Translations under genes and position numbers: made by a program
Part shown: in pieces, positions 38,733-49,339 of the stretch
How the letters are laid out: every line of letters starts with the position of its first letter
How positions within the stretch are numbered: the stretch's first letter is position 1
Assembly (NCBI GenBank): GCA_944989445.1
Contig: CALYLW010000053.1
Location: 1-64,000, forward strand
Reading direction: 5' to 3'
Length of the DNA stretch: 64,000 bases
Source of the DNA: Ampullaceana balthica
Lineage: Eukaryota > Mollusca > Gastropoda > Lymnaeidae
The notes under the pieces: generated by a model
What the model saw: only the letters and a program-made list of their open reading frames with translations
Database searches by the model: none
Told to the model about the DNA's origin: nothing

Positions 38733-39377
38733 TTACTCTTTCTTGGCAGCTGGTGCCTTCTTTGCAGCTTTAGGCTTCTTGGCTGCAGCGGGTTTCTTTG
38801 CAACCTTTGGCTTGGCAGCCGCTGGCTTCTTAGGGCTCTTAGGTTTCTTGGGCTTGGCAGCAGCGGCCTTCTTGGGAGATTTGGCCTTCTTTGGTGCAGC
38901 TGGTTTCTTTGCCTTGGGAGACTTTGGGGCTTTCTTGGCAGCGGCGGGTTTCTTGGGCTTAGCAGTCTTGGTTACCTTCTTTGGAGACTTAGACTTTTTC
39001 TCTGCAACTTTCTTAACCTTTGGCTTGAGTTTCTTCTCAGCTTTCTCTCCCAAACGAAAAGATCCAGCGGCGCCAACGCCTTTGGACTGTTTAAGAGCTT
39101 CAGCTTTAACTCCAGCCTTCAGTGCTGCCTTGAGGCGAGCGTTGATAGCAGTGGGGTTGTCTCCAACTTTGTAGTTGGCGGTGATGTACTTGAGGATAGC
39201 TTGGCGAGAAGAGCCACCACGTTCCTTCAATGCTGTAATTGCTGCAGCAATCATCACTTTGTACTGTGGGTGAGAGGTCGCTGCTTTTGGTTTAGTAGAA
39301 GCGGCTTTCTTCTTGGGTGTCTTTACTTTAGCTGGGGCAGCAGCTGGTGCGGGAGCGGCAACGTCAGTGTCAGACAT
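38733..39377 (-). CDS. Histone H1 (linker histone), replication-dependent
   Basis: Single-exon 214-residue protein with the three-part H1 layout: a short Ala/Pro/Lys N-terminal tail (1-35), a winged-helix globular domain from about [20 protein letters not shown] through the GAAGSFRLG end (36-110), and a Lys/Ala/Pro-rich C-terminal tail with SPKK motifs typical of CDK-phosphorylated, DNA-binding H1 tails. Length and composition match invertebrate H1. It binds linker DNA at the nucleosome entry/exit and compacts chromatin. The start is the first ATG before the tail, and the stop lies 39 nt before a canonical histone stem-loop. No core histone genes lie within the window, although invertebrate H1 genes often sit in histone clusters. 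A plus-strand ORF over the same interval is a compositional shadow. Confidence 0.97.
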   Translation of the reverse strand: MSDTDVAAPAPAAAPAKVKTPKKKAASTKPKAATSHPQYKVMIAAAITALKERGGSSRQAILKYITANYKVGDNPTAINARLKAALKAGVKAEALKQSKGVGAAGSFRLGEKAEKKLKPKVKKVAEKKSKSPKKVTKTAKPKKPAAAKKAPKSPKAKKPAAPKKAKSPKKAAAAKPKKPKSPKKPAAAKPKVAKKPAAAKKPKAAKKAPAAKKE

Positions 39378-39489
39378 TCTGAGATTTAAAAATAGCAGTA
39401 AAATCTAGCTGAAATAGCAGAGCGAAGTGTAGGCGATGCGCGTCAAAAGTGCGATCAGAACAGAGTGCCAGGTAGTGGAGATCCATTCG

Positions 39490-39500
39490 TAGATATAGGG
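39490..39500 (-). promoter_or_regulatory. Possible TATA-like element of the H1 gene
   Basis: The minus strand reads CCCTATATCTA about 115 nt before the H1 start codon, a plausible distance for a short histone leader. No CCAAT or H1-specific box was clear nearby, so this is tentative. Confidence 0.3.
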
Positions 39501-40929
39501 CCGCGCGAACATATCGGAGAGCATATACGTCACACACAGTTTCTACTCGTCCGGCTGTCATGGATTCCGATGAAAATATCAAATTTTGTACTATGTGGGG
39601 TACTTTGAAAATTGAATACAAATAAATTACAATGTAGTTACTTCTCGCACATATTTATTACAAAATAAAATATAATAAAATAGTAAAATATGTATAATAA
39701 TTAGTTTTTTTCAAAAGCATTATTATATAAATTATCACTTTTCCAGCAATCATCTAACTGAAAAAACTTGATGACATGTTTAGAAAATTTAAAATAATTA
39801 TATCGGAGCAATTTATCGTAACTTTTAATATTTATTAGACATTATTGATCAAATAAATATGCTTTGTAACACTTTATTTTTATTTTGAGTTTGTTTAAAG
39901 TAATTTAAAAAGTACTTTTAACAGTGCATACAGCACATTTTGACTTGTTAAAAACATTCGATAAGCACCTTTCAATTTCTTATTTTTCTAGAATGCTACA
40001 ATTTTATAAAAATTTTCTTATTAAATAAGTTCAAGATAAGTTTATTCCATTGAGTATCAAATGATTTGTAAGGAATCAATACAGTTAATGCACCATTTAA
40101 AAGAAATTTGAAAATAATCCAGGGTCAGTGATGGCTCCTTTACTTTTCTGGAAAAATTAGCACGAACAATAACAAAAATTATTGAATTAGTCTAAGAATT
40201 AGGCTCATATTCTGGTTTTTTGTCCTTGACATTCTTTGGGATATAAATATTACTAAATTGTATTACTAAATGGTTGCATTTTAAATGGATTTAAATGATT
40301 TTAAATAAACTAATTGGTACACAAGATGTGATGTCTAGATAGAGTTTTAAAACGACTGATTTGGGTCGCCATTTTTAACTTTGATTTTCTGTTCAGTTCA
40401 CTTTATTCCACACTTTAATAATTAAATTTGAGTTTTAAATATTTGATTTTCAAACTCATATATGCTAGTTTTAAAAAACATTTTAAATTTACTTTTTAAA
40501 TTTGAAATATAAATATATTTAGGCCAATAAGATGGTGAGAAGATCTCGAAGGGAAAAATCACTTTTAGGGTTGGAGCTGCCGTTAGTGGCGTTAGGACTA
40601 TGACTAGGTAAGGTAGCTAGCTTAGACTTTAGACTTAGGATTAGGCCTAACCGAACCGAAACTGTCGAAGACTCCAAGTCTCCCGATTAATTTTTACTTT
40701 TAAACAATGAGTTCAATGACATTGTCAATGTTAAAGTTGCTCTAGTTCCTTAAAAAAGATAATTCTAGAAAAATAAAATCAGAACAAGATAGAAAAATCT
40801 TAGATAAAGTTAAAGACCTAGATGAATTAATAATATTAATAATTAACTAATTAATGTAATTATTATTGGAGTGTGTCTTTCTATCACTATCATGAATCTG
40901 AAAAGTGTATCACGTAAAGAGTAACAAAG
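39501..40929. other. AT-rich intergenic stretch
   Basis: Very AT-rich DNA between H1 and the LINE relics. No coding segment, RNA gene or element terminus recognised. A more GC-balanced patch at 40530-40680 shows nothing identifiable. Confidence 0.5.
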
Positions 40930-41335
40930 AAAAAGAAACAAATTAATGCAGACTATTTCATTCATGGAAAACAACTAATCCAAACTAAAGATGAAAAATA
41001 TTTAGGAGTAGGCTACATTGTAATAATAAATGACAAATTAGCATGGAATCCTCATGCCCATGCCAATGAAGTAATTAAAAACTCAACAAAAAAAAACCTT
41101 AGACTTCAAGTAAAACTTCTGCTAGTTTTACAAATGTAATAAGAATATACAACTATAATGCTACCTTATTTTGGTGAGACCTGTGGTAGAACATATCCAT
41201 CTTAAATAGGACCCATCCACCAAAGAAAACAGATAAACTAGAGTATTAAAAAAATAAAATTAAAAAAAGCAATAATCTTCTGCATAGAAGGATCGTCTGT
41301 AATAGATAAGATAATATCAGAAAATGTAGCTTCGA
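40930..41335 (+). mobile_element. Degenerate LINE fragment (family X)
   Basis: A translated piece near 40945-41100 reads NADYFIHGKQLIQTKDEKYL then INDKLAWNPHAHANE, the thumb region of a non-LTR reverse transcriptase. It ends with the family X tail CAATAATCTTCTGCATAGAA and GATAAGATAAT at 41271-41325. Stops and an internal deletion show that it is dead. Confidence 0.75.
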
Positions 41336-41743
41336 TTATTGATTTGATTACTTTTAACTTTTTTGTTATCTGTCATTACAATAAAAATTCATTTGCTCAA
41401 ACATTTGCTTCTCGTGGGAGATGCTGATCTTCTATCGAGCGCCTCCCCAGCCGGCGAATAGGGGAAAGCCCACCAGATATGGAGGGTACCGGGGAAATAA
41501 AATACCCGGGGTGGACCAAAATCAGCCCTACTGCCTAGTAGGAAGTGGAGGGATCCACAAAGGCTAGGGACCTAACCCGAACAAAGGCAGCTACCCATTG
41601 AGCTGTGAGGGGCAACCCCCCAAGTGGTTGTGCGCAAGGCCAACAACCCTGCCATGTAAAAAATCATAGTTACAAAAACACCGAAAAGAGTAACAAAAGA
41701 CATTTCAGTCCTGGGAGAGGATGGATTCCTTGAGGAGGAAAAT

Positions 41744-43207
41744 ATGACGCCTAATAGTGAAAGCCAAAACCTGGAAGCTATTAGGCCGACAACCATCATT
41801 TCTGCCAGGACTACCGCCGTCATTGGAGCTTGGAATGTCCGCACCATGTACGAGGCTGGTAAAGCTGCACAAATAGCCGCTGAGATGAGGAACTATAAGC
41901 TCACCATTCTCGGAATTAGTGAAGCAAGATGGACTGGATGGGGACAGAAGAGATTAATCTCAGGAGAGATGGTGTTATTTTCGGGACACGAAGAAGACAA
42001 TGCCCCACATACCCTGGGTGTTGCTATGATGCTATCAAGGGCAGCACAAGGAGCACTCATTGGATGGGAGGCCCATGGACCTAGAATTATTTTAGCAACC
42101 TTTCGAACAAAGAAATGTAGCATCAACCTAGATGTTATACAATGCTACGCACCAACTAATGAAAGTGATGAAGGAGACAAAGAAGAATTCTACAATAGAG
42201 TAATGACCATAGTCCAGGGTCGCCCGCGGAGGAACATCGTCATCCTCATGGGAGACTTTAATACCAAGATCGGCAATAGCAAAACAGGGTACGAAGAGAT
42301 TATGGGACAGCAAGGGATAGGCGAGATGAACGACAATGGTGAGAGGTTTGCGGACCTATGTGCCGCAGCAGACCTGGTCATAGGGGGGAGTATTTTCCAG
42401 CACAAGAGGATTCACAAAGCTACATGGGTCTCACCGGACATGAGAACGATGAACCAAATAGACCATGTATGTATTTGTAAAAAAATCAGGCGATCTCTCC
42501 AAGACGTACGTGTTAAGAGGGGAGCGGATGTTGCCTCAGATCAAATTCTTCTTGTGGCCAGGATGAAATTAAAACTAAAGAGACATTATACCGAGCAAAC
42601 AGCATACAGGACTCGGTATAATACCTCCCTCCTGAAGGACCAAGTCAAAAAGGAAGAATTCAAAATCTCACTATTCAATAAGTTCCAAGTCCTACAAGAA
42701 ATACTTGAAGATGAAACCACCGAAGGGAAGTGGCAAAGCATGAAAGAAACAGTACAGTCAACATGCCAAGAAGTGCTAGGAATCAGGAAACGGGCACACA
42801 AAGAATGGATGACATCAGGTACGCTGAGTAAAATAGAAGAAAGGAAAAGAAAGAAATCAGAAGTGAATAATAGCCGCAACCGAGCACAGAAAAACAAGGC
42901 CCAGAAAGAGTATGCAGATGCAAATAAGGAAGTTAAGAAAAGCATAACGAGGGACAAGAAGGAATTTGTTGATAAACTTGCTAAAGAAGCAGAGGATGCA
43001 GCTCACCAGGGGAACATGAGGGAACTGTTTGATACCATTAAGACACTGTCAGGGAAATTTAGCAAGGTAGAGAGACCAGAAAAGGACAAAATGGGAAACA
43101 CCATACCAAGTGAGGAGCAACAGAGAGGGAGATGGAAGGAGCACTTTGAAGAGCTCCTGAACCAAGGAATCCACCAGATATCCAACCAACCGAAAATGAC
43201 CTGCTAA
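41744..43207 (+). pseudogene. LINE ORF, N-terminal part: AP endonuclease and linker
   Basis: Encodes an APE-type endonuclease: GAWNVRTMYEAGK start, GISEARWTG (catalytic Glu), YAPTNES, MGDFNTKIG (Asp/Asn pair), QIDHVCI. The final catalytic triplet, normally Ser-Asp-His, reads Ser-Asp-Gln (RGADVASDQILLV, CAA at 42542-42544), so endonuclease activity is probably lost. A basic, charged linker follows. The frame ends at 43205-43207, but similarity continues in another frame from about 43160, consistent with a single-base deletion (or equivalent shift). Host annotations sometimes call such ORFs craniofacial development protein 2-like; this is transposon sequence. Confidence 0.9.
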
Positions 43208-44745
43208 TTGACTGTAATAGTCCCACCAAAGAAGAGATTAGCAGGGCCATTAAACAACTCAGAAATGGAAAGGCTGCGGGACCCGATGGCATCCCAGCAG
43301 AGGCACTGAAGGCGGACTTGGAAACCAGTGTGGAAATGCTACACCCTCTGTTTATGAAGATATGGGAAGAGGAGCAAGTTCCTTCCGATTGGAAAGAGGG
43401 ATACCTTATCAAGATCCCAAAGAAGGGAGACTTAAGCTCCTGCTCGAACTACAGAGGGATCACCCTGCTGTCCATCCCAGGAAAGGTTTTCAACCGTGTA
43501 CTACTTAACAGGATGAAAAACGCTGTAGACCCTCTGTTGCGGGACGAACAAGCTGGCTTTCGCACCAACAGATCCTGCACGGACCAGATAGCGACACTGC
43601 GCATCATTCTAGAGCAGTCACTAGAGTGGAACTCGCCGCTTTATGTCAACTTTGTTGACTATGAAAAAGCCTTCGACAGTGTTGACAGGCAAACCCTGTG
43701 GAGATTGCTAAGGCATTACGGGGTGCCACAGAAGATTACGGATATAATCAGAAACATGTACGAAGGGATAAACTGCCGAGTTATCCATGGCCAGCAGGTG
43801 ACAGATGCGTTCCAGGTGAAGACTGGTGTGAGACAAGGTTGCTTGCTGTCACCATTCCTCTTCCTGTTAGCCATTGACTGGGTGATGAAAACATCTACAC
43901 AGCAGAAAAGGAATGGCATCCAATGGACCTTGTGGGATCAACTGGATGATCTTGACTTTGCTGATGATCTTGCCCTTCTTGCACATACCCAACAACAGAT
44001 GCAGGAGAAAACAAACATTGTCGCAGCCACTTCTGCTAGCATGGGTCTCAACATTCACAAAGGGAAGAGTAAAATCCTCAAGGTTAATGCCACCAGTACA
44101 TCACCCATTATGCTTGAAGGAGAAGCCCTTGAGGAGGTGGACAGTTTTGTTTACCTTGGCAGCGTGGTAGATAAACAAGGTGGTACAGATGCGGACGTCA
44201 AAATAAGGATCGGAAAAGCAAGAGCAGCCTTCCAGCAACTCAAGAATGTTTGGGTCTCTAACAACTTAGGCAGCAAGTTAAAAGTAAGGATTTTTAACGC
44301 TATGGTAAAACCTGTGCTGCTATATGGAGCCGAGACATGGAGAACAACGGCCGTAAACTTGACCAGAATCCAGTCCTTCATCAACAACTGTTTAAGAAGG
44401 ATTCTCAGAATTCACTGGCCAGACAAAATCAGCAACCAGGAACTGTGGCAGCGGACAAAACAGAAGCCCATTGAGGAAGAGATTCTCCAGAAGCGGTGGA
44501 GGTGGATTGGTCATACACTAAGAAAACCTGCTCCTAACACAACAAAGCAAGCCCTGAAATGGAACCCACAGGGTAAGCGGAAAAGAGGCCGTCCAAGAAA
44601 CACTTGGCGCCGAGAATTGGAGGCAGACATCAAGAGAATTGGCCATGAATGGAAGATCCTGGAGAAGCTGGCCCAGGATAGAGATGCCTGGAGGTCTCTC
44701 GTAGGTGGCCTATGCCCTTGGAGGAATCGCAGACGCCGACGATGA
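43208..44745 (+). pseudogene. LINE ORF, C-terminal part: reverse transcriptase
   Basis: Continues the LINE protein in the shifted frame, open from about 43150. Reverse transcriptase blocks appear in order: NGKAAGPDGIPAEALK, YRGITLLSIPGKVFNRVL, DEQAGFRTNRSCTDQI, VDYEKAFDSVDR (catalytic Asp), GVRQGCLLSPFLFLLAI, and FADDLALLAH (43957-43986, the FADD form of the YxDD box). A C-terminal region with RRILRIHWPDKISNQELW and KRGRPRNTWRRELE is typical of RTE-type proteins. No stop is seen within this half, so the reverse transcriptase domain itself is intact. It lacks an independent translation start in this copy. Confidence 0.92.
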
Positions 44746-44798
44746 TCGGTGGATGCCCCTCATGGACGAGAAGGCTCAACAACAACAAACATTTGCTT

Positions 44799-46009
44799 AT
44801 ACCGTTATTATTTTTTTATTGTACTGAGTGATTTTTACTACTTATTGTCTTTGTATCATGTTAAAAATAAAACATTTAATTAAAATGCAGCCTACACATT
44901 GTAATATCCTTTAGTACGTATACCAATAAAATGAATACACAATGAGATTCGTTGCAAGTTTAATGTTGTAACCATTGTATCAAACTACCATTGTTTTGTT
45001 TTATTTTTGAACACGAATCTAAAAATAGAGCTTTAACCAATGTTGGTAATATTTTCATCGGCCTTCCACTTCTAACCTTAATTCTTTATTTTTCATAAAA
45101 TTAAAGTGTTATTAATCGTGCCACCCCGGGTCGGGGTTTGACTGCCACATCTTCTTACGCCCCAAATGAAAGGATAACATTTCTTGATTAGGTTGAGCTG
45201 AGGACAGAGTTGAAATAAAAATATGATATAAGATACGTAAGATCCAGTAACATGAAATCAAAAGTATAGAGTTCAGTGGTTGTTTTTTTGGGTTTGTTTT
45301 TGCTGTTGGTTGACTGGTTGTGTTTCTGTTTGTTTGTTGTATGTTTGTAAATTGGTTGAGCGATCACGAGAACACCAAACAATGAGTAATGGATCAATAT
45401 CATATTTGATATGGTCACTACCAACCTACATCTAGAAGCTGTACATGAAGAACATGTGTTGCGATGAAAAAGTGTGTGTAATTTTTTTTAAAAAATTTCT
45501 AGATGGAATATTCATTTTACTGACGCAAGGGAAGGATATAATATCTTAAATTGTGTACACGTGTAAGCTTTATCAACTTTATGGAAAATTGTTCTGACTC
45601 TATGTTTGCTGATTAGGATGACACCGACCATTTCTTTTACTCTCTTGGAATATAATTTTTTATGTTTGTTTATCAGCTGCTCACTTAAAATATTACACAC
45701 AGGTGAATATTCTAATTCTACTTCAGATCAGAGGGTTGACGCTGGTAAGTAAGGGTTGAGTGAAATGCAGCATTAATTAGCCAGGATTTGGTCTCATTTT
45801 CGTTGATTGTCTTAGAAATGAGGCAATTTGATTCCGATTGATTCTCAGTGAAACTTTTTTCGAAGATATTGATAAGTACTTTATCATACATACTCCTGAA
45901 TTGATGGAGCATCTGACAACTGATCTTTAAGTCAATTTTGATCATTTGGCCCGGTCTACTGAAATTAAATTTGTTTTACATTTTTGTTTTCAGTAAATGA
46001 AGCTTGTAG
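44799..46009. other. AT-rich intergenic stretch
   Basis: No gene recognised. A GT-rich patch lies at 45275-45360. The remainder is AT-rich and without repeat structure visible by eye. Confidence 0.5.
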
Positions 46010-46017
46010 TTATAGGG

Positions 46018-46471
46018 CAGGGGTCGGGAAACCATGGCTCGCGAGCCAGATGCGCCTCTTTGGATGGCTGAATCTGGCTCGCAGACAAATGCTCGATTAT
46101 AAAAAGTATTTCAGACTCCTTTGATCTACTTATTAATTGCATATAAAAAACCGTCTCCACGCCCGAATGAAACTTAACCATACCACGTATCAACCAGACT
46201 AAAAAGCCATCAGCAAAGCCACGCAGCACCTTAAGTCCAATTAATGCTAAGAAATACTATTATTGATTAGCAACAGCATAACAATGTTATTAAAAAAGAA
46301 TTCAGAGCCATAATTATTGTACTTTTAGTTAGTGTTGAAATAATACAACATGAACATGCTCACGTATACTTGAATTTTTAGTTTTAAACATAATGTATGG
46401 CTCTCACAGAAGTACTTTTCAAAATATGTGGTGTTTATGGCTATCTGAGACAAAAAGTTTCCCGACCCCTG
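46018..46471. mobile_element. hAT MITE with CAGGGGTCGGGAAAC ends, second copy
   Basis: Perfect 8-bp duplication TTATAGGG (46010-46017 and 46472-46479). Starts CAGGGGTCGGGAAACCATGG, ends AGTTTCCCGACCCCTG, and lies opposite to the copy at 31632-31960. It contains about 120 bp of sequence absent from that copy (around 46150-46280). Confidence 0.95.
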
Positions 46472-47663
46472 TTATAGGGAATAGGGTGTATGTATTGTTT
46501 GTTTTATTTAAAACATTTATAATTATAATTATTATGAGGAAAACAATAACATCTCAGACATTGTACAGTGGCGTAGCTAGAGGGGGGCGGTGGGGGCGGT
46601 CCGCCCCGGGTGGCACACAATTAGGGGCGGCATTTGTGGGCATTTGAAAAGTGTAACATATTCCGACAACCACCCTTTTTATTTTGAAGGGAGAAAACCA
46701 AGGTGAAATAAAAACATTCGTAATTTCTAGTCTTAATTAACGGATTCCCACATTTGTTTGATTACATAGTGGATGTTATAACTAACGCAAAACCATTCAA
46801 AAATTTAAAATCACTCAAAAAAGGTATCCATTTGTTTGGAAAATTAAGCGGTATACGTCACAAATGACGCTTTTATAAGAAAACTACACAAAAAAACACA
46901 CCACAGCTGGGCCAAATAAGATGTGCTATTAATATCGCCACGATGGTCTTTCAGCGGAATTTCGTCATTCACAGAATGATGCGCGAACAAGTACCTACAA
47001 TTCATGGTGGTTCAAATATTGTGTTTAACTTGCAAATAGTAATTTATATTACTGTTTCAGTTTTCAGAAAATTATTGTACGGTAAGTTATTAAAAATTAA
47101 TTTTGTTTTTATTGCATGCACAAATAATTTGTGTGTTTCATTAAAAATATAGTTATTCATTAAAAATGTTAAGCCTATCCAATTAAAGTAATGTGTAAAT
47201 AATTCGAATTCGTCTATTTTATGGAAAATTATAAAGACTTTAGGCAAGAACATGAAACTATTCAAATTTCTCCGTTAATAAACACTACCATAGGCATAAA
47301 TAATTTCGGAAAAGACATACATTAAATTTCCAAGCGTCTTGGAAAAATTGACATCTGAAGAAGTAACTAGTAAAACGAGATCAGATGCTGGAATTTTACT
47401 AATCTCAATGCAATCTTTTTTTCGTTTCTATTTTATCTTAATACATGGGAACCCTTACTTTTTTAAATTAATGCAAACCCATTGCTAATACAAAACGCTG
47501 TTATATCAACCAAGCAATTTTTGAAGAGTTGGAGTTAGAAGGAGAAAAAAATAAATATGAGTGGGGAAAATTAAGAAGACGTGGTTCTGTCTTTAGAACG
47601 AAAAGTATAACGGGAAAAGTTTTTATCCATGGATGGAATTATAAAAAGAAAATAAAAGAACGC

Positions 47664-47961
47664 TTATCTTAAGTATCTTATCTTATCTATACAGACGCTC
47701 CTTCTATGCAGAAGATAGTTGCGTCCACAGACCATGACAGATGATCTGTTGGCAAGTGATGCAGCATTCACAGGCCACGGCTTTGTGGGTTCCACGAATT
47801 AGGCAGCCGCCTAACTACATGTAGTGTTAGGTACCCATTCGGAGCGGGGTGACTCAGGGACGCCCTAGGCCCCGGGAACAAACCCTTGCCTTCACACGGA
47901 TTCGAACCCGTGACCATCGGTACGACAGTCCAGTGCGCTGCCACTCGACCACCACGTCCCC
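47664..47961 (-). mobile_element. tRNA-derived SINE with LINE family X tail
   Basis: Reads on the minus strand. The head has an A box TGGTCGAGTGG (47941-47951) and a perfect B box GGTTCGAATCC (47898-47908). The middle body contains TGAGTCACCCCGCTCC. The 3' end is GGACGCAACTATCTTCTG followed by CATAGAAGGAGCGTC and GATAAGATAAGATA, matching the tail of the LINE copies at 33355-33780 and 32370-32620. Pol III transcription and LINE-dependent mobilisation are inferred from this structure. Confidence 0.9.
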
Positions 47962-48189
47962 TTTGATGAGTTGCAAGTCCTTGCAAGAAAATATTCGTAT
48001 ATAATAGGCTACAATGTAACCTACTAAATGAAGCATTTGAACATCAAATAAATTACTTTATTGACATTGATAAAGAACAGTTCAATATTAAAAGAATAAG
48101 GATCCAGGTTTGTATTGCTGTACCTAAACTACAAGAAAAGGCATTATGTTAGAAAAATGGGGGCGGGGGGAAGGCCCCCTTAATCTATT

Positions 48190-48464
48190 AAAATTTATTC
48201 AACAGTAAGTTTGGAAAATTCTGTACCCAACATTGTAATTTTGTTATGAATTTTTTCAACAATTGCTATCAGCGTCGCTAGTTGTGAAAGGAGCTTCTCC
48301 AAAGTGAAGTTGATAAAAATTATTTTCGTTCCACAATGAGCGATTTAAGACCCAAAAAAAATCTTGCAATATTGTCCATAGAACAAGATATTACAAATAA
48401 TTTAAATTTTGATAGCATAATAAATAATTTTTCTATAATGACAGTTAGGAAAGTAAATGTATAA
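48190..48464 (+). pseudogene. hAT transposase C-terminal relic
   Basis: Translation gives SVASCERSFSKVKLIK, then after stops NLAILSIEQDITNNLNFDSI, the hAT dimerisation domain as found in ZMYM1-like/hAT transposases. In-frame stops (about 48304 and 48313) show it is inactive. It belongs to the hAT element 46566-49330. Confidence 0.85.
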
Positions 48465-48689
48465 ATATGATTACATACTAATGTATACACTTTCTTTGTT
48501 TGTAAAAAAATCATTTATTTATAAATCTCCTATGTAATAAAAGGCTATGTTCCGTGCGGTCATCGATAGCGATTGGTCCCTTAAACACAGTCGATCATAT
48601 TGAACACGTTTACGCGGACGTTCAAAACGAGTTATTTTTGGTGCAGTAGTTCTACTAAGACTTTTTTTTTGAGTTATGCGCGTTGGGAT

Positions 48690-48760
48690 TTATAGTCAAA
48701 AGCTCTGTTTTTTTACGAGTTATTTATTTTAACCATAATAAATAGTATTTTTAACGTGAT
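48690..48760 (+). repeat. Fragment of the 18309-type interspersed repeat
   Basis: GGGATTTATAGTCAAAAGC followed by TCTGTTTTTTTACGAG matches the right-hand block of the repeats at 18309-18698 and 62390-62877. The left block is missing. A hairpin ACGAGC-TTTGTT-GCTCGT lies shortly after (48817-48834). Confidence 0.55.
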
Positions 48761-49056
48761 GCACATGTATGGCCGGTCGAGACGGCAGTTGGAGGGGAGT
48801 TACAACTTCCTTGAACGAGCTTTGTTGCTCGTATAAAATAAAAGAATAGTAATTGATCATGTTTTTTTTTGTGTAAATTTGGGATAGGTTTTATAAATGT
48901 GTATTTATAGGTATATCATCTTATGCGGCCTCTTTTATTACTTCTTACATAAATATGGCATGCAATGGTAAACATGTTCCCCACCTTTACTTCGTTTCAA
49001 TTACAATTATTTATTCATGTTTATTAATTTATAAAAACCATCATATAATCGACTAA

Positions 49057-49259
49057 TGTGCCGTACATAAATGACGTCACGCGATTTTGGCTGATTTTTC
49101 AACCCCTCCACCCTCGTCACACGTCGTCACAAAAACTTAGACCTCTTCTTCAATATAACGTCACGTCACATGTATCAAACACACCCCTCGTTACACATCG
49201 TTACAAATGTATGACTCCCCTCCCCGCCCAGGTGCGTGACGTCATTTATGGACGGTCCC
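49057..49259. mobile_element. MITE, CRE-type TIRs, short copy
   Basis: Left end TGTGCCGTACATAAATGACG, right end ending ATTTATGGACGGTCCC, TAA on both sides (49054-49056 and 49260-49262). TGACGTCA occurs at both ends. Nested in the hAT element 46566-49330. Confidence 0.88.
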
Positions 49260-49339
49260 TAAAAAGGGCGGCACGTTAGTGTTAGAGACCGCCCCGGGCG
49301 GCAAAAGTTCTAGCTACGCCACGGCCACTGCAAATTGTA

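Larger units (their letters stand above)
41411..44786 (+). mobile_element. Full-length RTE-like LINE with 12-bp target duplication
   Basis: Bounded by a perfect duplication AAACATTTGCTT (41399-41410 and 44787-44798). About 3.4 kb with a roughly 330-bp GC-rich 5' leader, one endonuclease/reverse-transcriptase frame, a 41-nt 3' UTR and a short CAACAACAACAA tail. These proportions are typical of the RTE clade. The exact duplication and full length indicate a fairly young insertion. The ORF is interrupted by a frameshift. It lies in intergenic DNA on the same strand as MED14. Confidence 0.93.
46566..49330 (+). mobile_element. Decayed 2.8-kb hAT element hosting nested insertions
   Basis: Starts CAGTGGCGTAGCTAG and ends CTAGCTACGCCACGGCCACTG with a 6-bp insertion near the tip. 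GCCCCGGG(T/C)GGC motifs follow both termini. Flanks ACATTGTA and AAATTGTA are nearly identical (7 of 8), offset by one base. It carries a hAT transposase C-terminal relic on the plus strand and contains a SINE (47664-47961), a repeat fragment (48690-48760) and a MITE (49057-49259). Confidence 0.85.

Noticed and set aside
38743..39174. 143-codon plus-strand ORF rich in Ala, Phe, Leu and Gly
   Set aside because: Antisense shadow of the Lys/Ala/Pro-rich H1 tail.
41744..44745. Host gene similar to craniofacial development protein 2
   Set aside because: That label is often put on LINE endonuclease ORFs. Here target duplications, a CAA tail and a reverse transcriptase show that it is a retrotransposon.
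47880..47961. Functional tRNA gene on the minus strand
   Set aside because: A and B boxes are good, but the sequence runs on into a SINE body and a LINE-type tail, and a closed cloverleaf was not evident.
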